From the NCBI GenBank assembly GCA_027924585.1, contig BSBM01001383.1, forward strand, positions 4,426,001 to 4,490,000: a DNA stretch of 64,000 nt, read 5' to 3'. Position numbers and translations under genes: made by a program. The DNA is from Larix kaempferi. Taxonomy: Eukaryota > Streptophyta > Pinopsida > Pinales > Pinaceae. This document shows, piece after piece, positions 32,017-43,689 of this stretch (position 1 is the stretch's first letter; each line of letters opens with the position of its first letter). The notes beneath the pieces were generated by a model that searched no databases, was not told the origin of the DNA, and was given only the letters and a program-made list of their open reading frames with translations.

Positions 32017-34084
32017 TGGTGATCCTTCATAAATAATTGTTTCTATTTGAAAATACACGTCAACCTTTGTCATGTCCCAAATTTGGCATTGGGGCACAAT
32101 GGCCTAAACACATTGGCCATATTCATTAGTGTTTGTCAAATTGATGCTAAAGGTCAAATAATTGCCAAGGAGGGAAATTACTAGTTTCCTAGGTTTGGGG
32201 TGGAATCTTAGGGATTGTGAATAATGGGGATAATAAATGATGTTGGAACATTAGGATGGAATAAATATTTAATAAAGGAGATAAATAAATATATACAAGT
32301 GAAAATCAAAGTGGCATTTGATCATGAAGACACATGGAGGAAGTGGGACCCACGCAAGCTAGAATGTATGTGCCACATGGCATCCTCTTCTTGCAATTTT
32401 GAATCTATGGGAAGCCTAATGATCTTGGGATGGGTTATAATTTCAATAATACTTGTCATGAGTCAATGAGGTCGAAATATAGAGGAAGAGTAACTCCCAT
32501 GGAAGAGGACGGAGCAATTTGGAGCTAGTGAGACACTTGGCTAGATTCCTTAGCTCTATGACAACAATGATGAAGATGCTATGACACCTATGACACAAAT
32601 TGGACCTGAAGGCTGACATATGACATGTCAGGGCTAAAAATAGACTCCAACAGGGCACTCAAGGGTGTTAGGGAAGCTAATATGCTTCCACATGTGATTT
32701 GGTGGAAGTGGAAGACTAGGAATTGTTGTACATGTGGCATTCTTTGGAATCTCTTCCCAACTTGAGTTGGCATGAGTCTCTTGGAAGGAATTCGACCCAT
32801 GGAGGACATTATACATTTATAAATGTCAATAAAAAATAATTAAACCATCTTTTGATCATTTGTAGAATTTGCAATTGCATTTGTGAAGAGGGAGAGCTGG
32901 TGGATGACTAGTTTCTTGCCTTAGCCAATTTCGAGGGTGAAAGATTCCCATCCAAGTTGGTAATTGGAAAGGCCATTCAGACCTTTCATTTGTAGCTTTA
33001 ATGGATTCTTTATCTGCAGTTTTAAGCTACAGGGCAGCTCATGGTTTCTTCTATTGCAGCTCACTCCTTCCACCATTTCCCGTTTTGATGGCATATTCTT
33101 GATGCTTGAGAGAGGGCGTTTTTGGTGAGCTATTGTACTCTTTAGGGGATCTTATAATGCCCCATTTATTTTTTAATATGAATTAAATACTATTTTCTTC
33201 ATCTCCAAAAAGTTTTAGGTCGAAATTCCAAGTAGAAATGTATAAATCTCATTTTTAATGAAAGAACAGTGTCATTTCCCCACTACATTGATGTATAGCA
33301 TGATAATGCTGATGATTTCGAATGAATGGATGGTTATCCAATACATTTATTATTAATATACTTCCATGGATGTATTTTACAAGTTTCATGTACTGCACTT
33401 GAGCATTTGAAGTATTTTTACTCAGTTTAATTGCATTGGGAGAAGAAATAGTGTAATTTCCCCAAGGGTCGAATTGGTGATTTTTGCAGCTGAATGGGAG
33501 AGGGTTGGAACAGATATAATAATCAATTAATGGTGCAAATGAGACCTTAATAACATAATTAATTCATTCCCTACCTCTATTCATAAATTTGAGTGGCTTT
33601 GGAGGCATTTGGGAAGCCATTTTTAGTACTTACCCCAGGGGGATTTGAACCCCAAATTACTAGTAAAATTGCATACATGGTCCAAAATCTTAAGAGAGTG
33701 TGCATAGGTATTTTGGTGGCCATATTTCATCCTTGAAAATAATATTCAATTCCTAATATCATTCATACACCTTCCTTGAATATTTGAAGGCATTTGGAGT
33801 CAATTTGAGACCTAGAGACCAATACTAGTCAAAGGGAAATCACTAGTAAAGTTACCTGCATTGACCAGAATTGAAAGAGGATTTGCAGAAGTATTTTAAA
33901 GGTCAAAAGGCATCCTTAAAACACATATTTATGTTCTAATATCATTCATATACCTTCTCATAATATTTGGGATCATTTGGGGCAAATTTGGGACCTAGAG
34001 ATCAAAACTAGTCAAAGGTCGAACTAGGGAAAAAAAGTGGAAAATTGGGCATTTTAATAAAATTCCTAACAAGGGACATTACAG

Positions 34085-34097
34085 TGGTATCAGAGCA
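34085..34097 (+). other. Primer-binding site of the 32067-37629 element
   Basis: TGGTATCAGAGCA follows the 5' LTR after a single G and matches initiator methionine tRNA. Confidence 0.85.
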
Positions 34098-34249
34098 TGA
34101 TCTTGGAACCTGATGTGGTCTGATATTTATGATGACAAAAAGTTAGGGACCAATCTTATACATTGGAATCATAAGTAATATTGTTGAATAGGAGGTACTA
34201 GGAAAAAAAAAGAAAGGAAAGAAAAGTGCATTTTGAGGAAACTATGACT

Positions 34250-35553
34250 ATGGATAAAAAAGGAACCTTAGAGGAGAATGAGGATTTTAAAAAATTACTG
34301 AAACCATCCTTTGAAGACAAGTGGAGGCAACGAAAGCAAGAGTTCGAATTGTCGATGAGTCGGGTTGAAAGCAACATGGCAAAAAAATGAGCAATGGTTC
34401 TGTTTTCAAGAAAAAGAAGGAAACGGATGAAATAATTTATGTCACAACGGAGGAAGCTAATGTAATGGTGGAACATGAGGCACATGTTGATATGAAGGTT
34501 CTTGAAGATTCTACACTCAAACAAGAAGAAGGACGAGCACTTGTCCTTGTTCAGAGGGATTATGAGTTGCCTCATGGAGAGAGTTGCAAAGCCTTGGAGG
34601 AGGTACATGATCTCACAATAGTTGTACCAGAAAATTATGGAAAAGATGAAATAAATATTTCAATGGGTAAGAGTTGTAAATAATTAAAATTGGTTTATAA
34701 TTCCTCACCCCACACTTCTTTTTCAGCCACACCAATTGGGGATGAAAATTGGGTGAAAGGTTTTTTTCTAATGGTGCCACATGAGGGGTATGAAACTCCT
34801 ACCTCTCCTTTTGATGATGACATGAATAGAGCACCTCATTATTTACATTTGTAGCAGCATATTGTTTTACCTTATGAAGATACATATCTTTCTGGATGCA
34901 CTTATGATGTTCACTTGAGTCACTTGAAGACTCAGGATTTTCCTTGCTCCTTGCTTAGTTCAATTGATGTTGGAGAAACTTCATTCACTTCTTGGATGAA
35001 AGAATACATGGTTGAATATTTTGATGCATATCAAATTCTTTTGGAGCATCATTATTGGACATGGGATCCTCACCTATGTCATTGGAGCAGATTTGATAGA
35101 TCACTTGAAGATTGTATCCACCTAGAAAATGGTGGTCTACTTACTTGGAGGTATAAGCATTTTCATGATTCTTTGATGAATCATCTTCTTAATGTACATT
35201 TTCATTATGTTGTTATGTACTTTGATGATATATATTTTGTACTCCTGATGTGTGGAAGAATGCATACAAGAAAATGGGATCCAGGAATCCTCTTATCTAA
35301 TGGTATGGGAGCACTTTTAATTGTTGGAGTGCAATACAAGCAATGGAACCCTGGAATAATTTTTGTTTCATTGGTTTCAAATTTTTTGGGGAAACAAGCA
35401 GTATGGGAGATGGATTTCCCACTTAATAAAGTGATTTTTATCAAAGTAATGCAACAACAAGCATGGTGGTTCCTCTCTAAAATCTTCATGGAAACTCAAA
35501 GACTCAAGGTTGGGCAATTCAATGGCAACTTCAAAACATTATACAGAAAGTAG
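34250..35553 (+). pseudogene. Decayed ORF of unknown function inside the non-autonomous element
   Basis: A frame from ATG 34387 can be followed to 35553 (about 389 codons) with only two stops (34681 and near 34852). An acidic and Lys-rich start at 34250 is in another frame and meets it at an A7 run (34381-34387), a likely frameshift site. The longest open piece is 34915-35553 (212 residues). It is Trp/His/Tyr-rich, with the recurring blocks YWTWDP, RKWDPGI and KQWNPGI. I find no gag, protease or polymerase motif and do not recognise it. Near continuity over 389 codons suggests it was once translated. Confidence 0.6.
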
Positions 35554-37929
35554 GTTCTTCAACACCCATGTTTGAAATTGCTTGAGGACAAGCAATATTG
35601 GGAAGGGAGGATTTTTCATGTCCCAAATTTGGCATTGGGTCACAATGGCCTAAACACATTGGACATATTCATTAGTGTTTGTCAAATTGATGCTAAAGGT
35701 CAAATAATTGCCAAGGAGGGAAATTACTAGTTTCCTAGGTTTGGGGTGGAAGCTTTGGGATTGTGAATAATGGGGATAATAAATGATGTTGGAACATTAG
35801 GATGGAATAAATATTTAATAAAGGAGATAAATAAATATATACAAGTGAAAATCAAAGTGGCATTTGATCATGAAGACACATGGAGGAAGTGGGACCCACA
35901 CAAGCTAGATTGTATGTGCCACATGGCATCCTCTTCTTGCAATTTCAAATCTATGGAAAGCCTAATGTTCTTGGGATGAGTTATAAGTTCAATAATACTT
36001 GTCATGAGTCAATGAGGTCGAAATATAGAGGAAGAGTAACTCCCATGGAAGAGGACGAGGTAATTTGGATCTAGTGAGACACTTAGGCTAGATTCCTTAG
36101 CTCTATGACAACAATGATGAAGATGCTATGACACCTATGACACAAATCAGACCTGAAGGCTGATATATGACATGTCAAGGATAAAATAGACTCCAATAGG
36201 GCTCTCAAGGGTGTTAGGGAAGATAATATGCTTCCACATGTGATTTGGTGGAAGTGGGAGACTAGGAATTGTTGTACATGCGGCGTTCTTTGGAGTCTCT
36301 TCCCAACTTGACTTGGCATGAGTCTCTTGGAAGGAATTCGAACCATGGAGGACATTATACATTTATAAATGTCAATAAAAAATAATGAAACCATATTTTG
36401 ATCATTTGTATAATTTGCAATTGCATTTGTGAAGAGGGAGAGCTAGTGGATGACTAGTTTCTTGCCTTAACCAATTTCGAGGGTGAACGATTCCCATCCA
36501 AGTTGGTAATTGGAAAGGCCATTCAGAACTTTCATTTGGAGATTTAATGGAGTCTTTATTTTTAGTTTTAATCTATAGGGAATCTCATCGTTTCTTCTAT
36601 TGTAGCTCACTCCTTCCACCATTTCCAATTTTGATGGCATATTCTTGATCCTTGAGGGAGGGCGTTTTTGGTGAGATATTGTACTCTTTGGGGGAGCTTC
36701 TAATGCCCAATTTATTTTTTAATATGAATTAAATACTCTTTTCTTCATCTCCAAAAATTTTCAGGTCGAAAATCCAAGTAGAAATTTATAAATCTCATTT
36801 TTAATGAAAGAACAGTGTCATTTCCCCACTACATTGATGTATAGCATGATAACACTGATAATTTCGAATGAATGGATGTTTATCCGATAAATTTATGATT
36901 AATAGACTGCCATGGATGTATTTTACAAGTTTCATGTACTGTACTTGAGCATTTGAATTAATTTTACTCAGTTTAATTGCATTGGGAGAAGAAATAGTGC
37001 CATTTCCCCAAGGGTCGAATTGGTGATTTTTGCAGCTGAAAGGGAGAGGGTTGGAACAGATATAATAATCAATTAATGGTGCACATGAGACCTTAATAAC
37101 ATAATTAATACATTCCCTACCTCGTTTTAGAAATTTGAGTGGCTTTGGAGGCATTTGGGAAGCCATTTTTAGTACTTACCCCAGGGGGATTTGAACCCCA
37201 AATTACTAGTAAAATTGCATACTTGGTCCAAAATCTTAAGAGAGTTTGTAGAGGTCTTTTGGTGGCCATATTTCATCCCTGACCATCATATTCAAGTCCT
37301 AATATAATTCATACACCTTCCTTGAATATTTGAAGACATTTGGAGTCAATTTGAGACCTAGAGACCAATACTAGTCAAAGGGAAATCACTAGTAAAGTTA
37401 CCTACATTGACCAGAATTGAAAGAGGATTTGCAGAAGTATTTTAAAGGTCCAAAGGCATCCCTGAAACACATATTTATGTTATAATATCATTCATATACC
37501 TTCTCAGAATATTTGGAATCATTTGGGGCAAATTTGGGACCTAGATATCAAAACTAGTCAAAGGTCGAACTAAGGAAAAAAAGTGGAAAATTGGGAATTT
37601 TAATAAAAATCCTAACAAGGGACATTACAACCTTTAAGAAAATAATTAATTCCCTTTTTTTACTAATAATACCATGGTTTTGGAAACCCACCCATGGTAT
37701 TTTTCTTTGACATCAATGACAATTTTGCTACCAATCTCACCCTTTGTCATTGACGACAATTATACAACAAAACACATAGTCCACCAAGCATAAAAATAAT
37801 TATCCTTGCTACAATACTCCCCCTATCTACAACTCTCCCCCTTTGACATCAATTGTAAATGGATGCTTCCCTTGAACTTTTGCTTCTCCTTAAGCACTTA
37901 GTGACTAGATGAGATGGATCATATTCCCA

Positions 37930-39489
37930 ATTGTTGCTTGAGATAATCAAATGTCTCTTTTGGGAGTGGTTTTGTGAAAACATTCACAATCTGTTCATTG
38001 GTGGCAATATATTCCAACTGGACATTATGTTCTAGTACTTGTTCTCTTAAGAAGAGATACTTGATTGAAATATTTTTTTTTTCGAGCCTGCATAACAAGA
38101 TTCTTTGAAATATTTATTTCACATGTGTTGTCACAAAGTATTGAGATTGGATGATCATATACTACCTTAATACCTATCATTTTTTGCTTCATCCAAAGAA
38201 CTTGTGTGGAACATGATGCTACTACTATATACTGGGCCTCTATTGTGGATAGAGAAATTGAAGGTTGCTTCTTGCTCAACCAAGACACTATATTGTTTCC
38301 TATAAAGAATGTTCCTCCACTTGTACTTTTCCAATCATCAACACTACCTCCCCAATCTGCATCAGTATATGTTGTTCGAGAAAAAATTCCACCTCTTAGT
38401 ATCACAAGTTGAAGTTCAAGGTTCCCTTTAGATATATGAATATTAGTTTCACTGCTTGCACATGAGTTTCTTCTGGTTCAACTTGAAACCATGCAACCAA
38501 TCCTATTTCTTGCATAATTTGTGGCCTTAATGTCATCACCTATAATAGGCTCCCAATCATTGACCTATATAGTGCTTGACCTGATTCCAGAGATTCATCA
38601 TTGTGGCTCAATTTACAACCTATGACCATGGGTGTGTTGACTAGTGCACAATATTCCATTCGAAATTTCTTCAATATTTCCTTGATATACTTGGTTTGTG
38701 AAATGAATATGTGTTTGTCAGATTGAGAAATCTGTAAACCAAGAAAGAATAATAGTTCACCAAACATAAACATCCTAAATTCCTTCTGCATTTCCTTTGC
38801 AAACTCTTGACACATTTTTTCACCACCTACAAAAATGATGTCATCTACATAAACCACAACAATTAACCAATTTTCATTTTCCATATTGATGTAGAGATTG
38901 TTGTCCGCAATTCCTCTTTTGAAGCCTTGTTGTTTAGATATTTATCAAGTCTTGAGAACTAGGCTCTAAGGGATTTCATTATCCCATAAACTTATTTATT
39001 CAATTTGCACACATGATCCATATTTTTTGATAATAAGAACCCTTATGGTTATTTAATGTATATTTCTTCCTCTAGATTTCCATTGAGAAAGGTTAACTTG
39101 AAATCCATTTGATAGACTTTAAAGTTCTTGAAACACACAAATGTCAGAAACATTCTTGTAGCTTCTAGTCTTGCAACTAGAGCAAAATTTTCTTCAAAAT
39201 CGTTACCTTCAACTTGATCATAGCCTTTATGAACCAATCTTGTTTTTTTTCTTATTACTTTCCCATCTTCACTCAACTTGTTCCTAAAAACCCACTTGGT
39301 GTAAATCACATTCTTATATTTTTTCCATGGAACAAGTTCCCATGTATTATTCTTCTCGATTTGATTTATCTCTTCTTCCATAGAATTAATCCAATGCTTA
39401 TCTTCACTAGCTTATGTAAAGTTCTTAGGCTCTATTTTAGATATCAAGGAGGAGTTTGCATGTTTTGGTGCTATTACATAGAAATTTAA
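37930..39489 (-). pseudogene. Ty1/copia pol fragment: RT and RNase H
   Basis: The order on the minus strand is RT start (NTWELVPWKK, KWVFRNKL, VYQMDFKLTFLNG at 39049-39400), the RT catalytic block VVVYVDDI (38540-38884), and copia RNase H (YTDADWGGSVDDWKSTSG, LSTIEAQY at 38025-38405). A further frame carries the C-terminal TNEQIVNVFTKPLPKE block to about 37930. The pieces lie in three frames, so several indels occurred. The 5' part (gag, integrase) is missing, cut off near 39490 by a chromovirus LTR. The 3' LTR lies to the left and is split by a later insertion. Confidence 0.85.
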
Positions 39490-39514
39490 ACCAATGAACA
39501 ATTTATATTTTTAA

Positions 39515-39969
39515 TGATGAAATATTACAAAGATTGCTTGCTTTATATATGGCTTAAGTGTTATTTTAAAGGGTTATGTCCAAAGATAATTTTAGGGGCA
39601 AAATTTATCCCATGGGTTATTTTTTCATGTTTGTTTCCAAAAAACGATTCGCCAATTTGCATTTTTTGAAGCCCCATTTCGCCCAATTTTGATGGGGTGA
39701 AATTTTTTCACTCTAAAAATCGTCAGATTATTATATAAACTATATTAAATCCTTAGAAATTGAAATAATTTTAGAAAAATAACGCCAAATATTTTTAGTT
39801 GACATTTTAAGAATTGGTAAGATTCGCTAAGGTTTATACACTTTTAAATAAGTATGAGTCCTTAAAATTGTCCCTGGTTATGTCCCTTACAATTAATAAA
39901 TTACAATTTATATTAAATATTAATAATTAATAATTATTTGTTTTTAATTTAATGTTAATTTTTGTAACA
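39515..39969 (-). mobile_element. 3' LTR of a chromovirus remnant (outer edge clear, inner edge approximate)
   Basis: On the minus strand the purine-rich AAGGGAGGGGCAA is followed by TGTTACAAAAATTAAC, which starts the LTR at 39969. The other edge is only estimated (TG near 39515). The sequence is AT-rich, without coding capacity. Confidence 0.55.
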
Positions 39970-39975
39970 TTGCCC

Positions 39976-40690
39976 CTCCCTTAAAATTTGCTTTGTCCTA
40001 AAAGCAATGGTAATGAGGGATGTAGTTGGCAGAAGCGTTCTAATTCTCGGGATGCGTCTTCTTCAGGAATATTTTTCCAATTGATAAGACATTCTTTAAT
40101 TACTTGAGTTCTCAATCTCTTTTCTCTGGTAGCAATAATAGCATATGGCTTGAAGCTAATTCGTTCTTCTTCATCTAACAAAGGAACCATTGTTTGTGCT
40201 TTATGGTATTTACCTTACCCTTTTGAGCCATGATACATGAAAAACATTGTGGATACAACTAGTGTCCAGTAATTCCAATCTATATGCCATTTGAATTATA
40301 TTCCTATTGATTTGATATGGTCCATAAAACCTTGGATCTAGTTTAATCATTCCTTTTTGTTTAACTGATAATTGATCATAGGGTTGTGGTCTCACAAATA
40401 CCTAATATCCAATTTCAAACTCTCTTTCTATTGGATTTCGATCAGCTTGTTGTTTCATCTGATTCCTGGTGGTATTTAGATTCTCCTTGAGTATTTGAAC
40501 AACCTTTTGATTCTCTTCTAAATGATCATTTACTAATGCAACCTTTTCCTGGTTTGTAGCTAGATCCTTCCACTTTGGGGATTCATATTAGTAGAGATAT
40601 TGGAATGGTGTCATTTTGGTGGATGTATGATAAGTAGAATTGTACAACCATTCAGCAAGATGCAACCTGTTATCACTCAGGATTCTTCTA
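39976..40690 (-). pseudogene. Chromovirus pol C-terminus: integrase end and chromodomain region
   Basis: The minus strand reads LAEWLYNSTYHTSTKMTPF, then PYDQLSVKQKGMIKLDPRF, YGPYQINRNI and HNVFHVSWLKR, the typical integrase C-terminal region of chromoviruses. A chromodomain-like segment ends the frame (CLINWKNIPEEDAS, then FCQLHPSLPLLLGQSKF). A chromodomain directs integration to particular chromatin. The fragment has three to four stops and is cut at its upstream side near 40690 by unrelated sequence. Confidence 0.8.
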
Positions 40691-40693
40691 GGT

Positions 40694-41600
40694 TGTGGCA
40701 GAAGGGATCACTGAGGTAACTATTTCAACTACACTCTTGTGGATGGAAACTTGTTGACACAAACCCAGTCGACAAGGGTTCCACTCACTGTTGACACTCG
40801 AACCACCGCAATCACCCTAAGCACCGTTCCAGACAGGTTTAACCCCGTCTAGCAACACCTGCAGAGCAGATGAGGTCTCACCCGAGATATTCAAGGGAGA
40901 TTTGATGGAACCATGTTTCTACCGAATGAAGGAGGATGTTTGTGGCTCAATTACTTAACTTGTTGCAACATTTCAGAAATAGATTTATGCATTAACTAAG
41001 ACATCATTCACATTCATAGCATCATTCAACTGAACCATTCATAGTCACAACATATATAACAGTAAAGCATTAATTGCAGCAAGAAAACATAGCGTCATTC
41101 ATATATTCATATCACAACATGCATTACCACAGGTGAATAGAAGAGACACGGGGATTCCACAAAACAACTTTGTCATATCATATTAACTCCGCAAAAGCCC
41201 AGATACAACATCTTCGTAAAATACAGATATCACAGACATCTCTCGATCTCCGATACACAATCAAAGATGCATAATCCAAGATGATTCAACCCTTACAAAT
41301 CTGACTATTTATAGGATTCTGTCTTTACATTTCTTGTCCACTTACTAACAACTTACTAACCGACACTTCGAGAAAATGACCCAAAATCTAACTATCATGG
41401 TCCAAATGACCCAAAAACCTGCATACCGCGGTACAATTGACCCAAAAATACAAAAAATAACATCATTTGTGATCAACTTTCCTCCTTTCGCGGTATCGCA
41501 GCACTCACGGTGCTGTGATAATGACCCATCCTAACCACCTGCCAACAAAACTAGCCTTTCCAAATACAGATAGGGCTCTCTCTCTCACACAACTCTTTCA
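40694..41600 (-). mobile_element. LTR-like block, possibly a solo LTR
   Basis: The block interrupts the chromovirus pol. It starts TGTGGCAG on the plus strand and has a TATAAATAG box on the minus strand at 41309-41317. No coding frame is visible. I could not find a matching target duplication, and the right edge is approximate. Confidence 0.4.
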
Positions 41601-42600
41601 GCATGCAAAATATTATTTGAATTGGTTGGTTGTGTATTAAATGGTGGTGGCTAGACCTTCAGCTAAAAGTTATTAGGATTTTCAATTGGTTGGGTTGAGG
41701 GTATATCATAGGGCATGGAGTCAAACTTTTCAATAGGTTTTTTGTCACAGATTAATGATATAACTCTAATCTTAAGGGGCAAAGGCAAGATAAATGAGGT
41801 TTTTTCAAGTCAAAGAGATATGTAGCAGATGATAGCAAAAAGGGAAACAAGATCCATCACATAATTAGAGCATTAAAAATGAATTCTAACTTGCAATTTC
41901 ATAAAGAAAGGGTGGAGTAATCTAATCATATGAATCTGAAGCATCAAATGATGAATTTCAAACCATGTAATCTTGATTTGGACACTTAGAAGAAGACAAT
42001 CAATGGAAATACTAGTAGGGAAAACATGCACAGGAATTAAAGACATCAAAATACTCACTTCAAGAATCTCTGCTCCAAGATCAAATTTTTTCATTAATAA
42101 AAGGATGGGTTTCATTACATACTCCGATTTTTCTTATATCAAAATCCCAACCCTTGGGTCTTATTCCAAACCTGCCTTTATAGGATTACAAGAATAAAAA
42201 CCTTCTCGCCGACTTCAACCATAAGTGGTTGTTTATTAAATTCGCAACTACAATTGTATCAAATTAACTATCAGTGTCATGGACTGTTTATTCAAAATAA
42301 TAATAAAAACTAGAAGAACTGGAAATGATGAAGTCATCTTCCTTCTTCATCTCGAGTTGCTCAAACCAACTGCTTCTTGATCTGGAGATGCACCGATGGG
42401 AAACTTCAGTGTGCTGCTAGTGTTAAAATCGGGTTGTCGAACTGCATGTTGTCCTTTAGATTGAGTCATTTCAGGATGATTTGCAGTATTGTGCCTTTCT
42501 TTTGCCTTCAAATTGACTCCCAGTCATGGAATAGTTTGTTTATGTAGTCGAATCTTCCATCTTTTCCTTTTGTTCTGCAAATTCTTCTGAAAATCCAACT
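41600..42600. other. Unassigned sequence, no gene seen
   Basis: There are only short open stretches on either strand. Part of it may belong to the LTR that ends at 43520. Confidence 0.35.
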
Positions 42601-43520
42601 ACAACCCATGATCTGTAGTCATGCCTTCGACTTACGCAATACGCAATGCAGGATTCAGAAATCAAAACCCCAAATTCACAATTTTGAAGAAATTTATTCC
42701 TCTGCAATCTGCAAAGCCGCAGTGCGGGAGTCGAAAATCAGAACTGTCGAGTGGACCTTACCAAATTTCACCTCCGACATCCGTAATCTGCAATGCGGGA
42801 TTTGGAATGTTGGCACGTCGATGCACAACTTCGAAAAAAATATCCTTCCGACTTTCGCAATCCGCAATCCGAAATGCGGGTGTCAAAAATTCGAAATACC
42901 AATTGCACAGTTTCGAAAAAAACACACTTCCACAATCCACACTCAGCAATGCAGGACTCGAAAATCGGTAACTCAAATTCATGCCCTCGGAGAAATCACA
43001 CCTCCGCAATCCGCAGTCCGCAATGCGGGACTTGAAAAGAGGAAACTCAAATTCACGCCTTCGTAGAAATCACACCTTTGCAATCCGGAGTCCAAAATGC
43101 AGGATTCATAAATCGGAAACTCAAATTCTCAACCTTGAAGAAATCACACCTCCACAATCCGAAATGCAGGAGTTGGAAAGTCGAAAACCCCTGTGCATAA
43201 TTTTGAGAAAATTATTCATCTAACTTCCGCAAATCTGCATTGTAGGTTCATAAAGTTGGAACCTCTGCAGAATCGCTCTACGACCGTCGATTTAGCTCTA
43301 GTTTCAATCTTGACCATTCAATATTTTAAGAGCGTAAGACCTCTCTTTTACCTTTTTTTCACTAGGGCTTGCTCATCTGGTGCGAAAGGGTTAATACTTA
43401 GCAATTTTTGGGAGTTTTTTGCCTCTTTTTTTGGAGTAAAAAATAGTGATAAGGCTTGATATTTCAGTGGGGGGATTCCCTTTCCTTCCCCATGTGGGAT
43501 TTTTATTAGGGGTGTTAACA
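42600..43520 (-). mobile_element. 3' LTR of a Ty3/gypsy remnant, left edge unresolved
   Basis: On the minus strand the LTR starts TGTTAACACCCC at 43520, just downstream of integrase. The first bases match the Tat LTR at 14286, so the two belong to related families. It contains 74-bp tandem repeats. Confidence 0.55.
42640..43190. repeat. ~74-bp tandem repeats, about eight copies
   Basis: AATGC(A/G)GGA(C/T)T recurs at about 42646, 42719, 42793, 42874, 42949, 43023, 43096 and 43162, mostly 73-75 bp apart. Each is followed by AAATTC...GAAATCACACCTCCGCAATCC-like text. Several overlapping plus-strand ORFs here simply reflect the repeats. Confidence 0.85.
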
Positions 43521-43689
43521 GCGGCTCCAACCGGGGATGATATCCTCCCTATGAGGTAGCAAGAATAGTAGACTAGTGTCCTTCTTATTTCTTTTCTTTC
43601 TTTTTTTTTCTTTTTAAATGCAAATAGAACTGAAAAATAGCTGACTGGAACTCAAAAAATGGTAATGTACAATGAGGGTGGGTTGATAG

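Larger units (their letters stand above)
31381..32066 (-). mobile_element. Inner part of a copia 3' LTR, split by insertion (rest at 37635-37733)
   Basis: The plus strand begins TGTTTCGGATCC. The block continues across the inserted 32067-37629 element to about 37733, where the minus strand reads AAAGGGTGAGAT, a copia-like purine tract, and then the LTR start TGGTAGCAAAATTG. The exact outer edge could also be 37721. Joined, the LTR is about 785 bp. Copia pol lies immediately to the right, in the same orientation. Confidence 0.65.
32067..37629 (+). mobile_element. Complete non-autonomous LTR retrotransposon (5563 bp)
   Basis: Two long LTRs, 32067-34083 (2017 bp) and 35614-37629 (2016 bp), flank a 1530-bp internal region. 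The flanks carry a perfect 5-bp duplication ACCTT (32062-32066 and 37630-37634). The 5' LTR starts TGTCATGTCCC and both LTRs end GGGACATTACA. In the 3' LTR the second base is T. A primer-binding site for initiator Met tRNA is at 34085-34097 and a purine tract GGGAAGGGAGG precedes the 3' LTR. The internal region has no gag, RT or integrase motif. LTRs longer than the interior and no pol fit the LARD type. The two LTRs look very similar, so this is one of the younger insertions here. Confidence 0.9.

Noticed and set aside
33640-33665. tRNA gene
   Set aside because: Only a T-arm-like hairpin is present. No acceptor, D or anticodon arms can be found at the right spacing.
34198-34608. 136-residue minus-strand ORF in the non-autonomous element
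   Set aside because: It overlaps the plus-strand frame, which is longer and runs on across two stops. No motif is seen.
42608-43223. Several plus-strand ORFs in the 74-bp repeats
   Set aside because: Periodic low-complexity translations of an LTR repeat.
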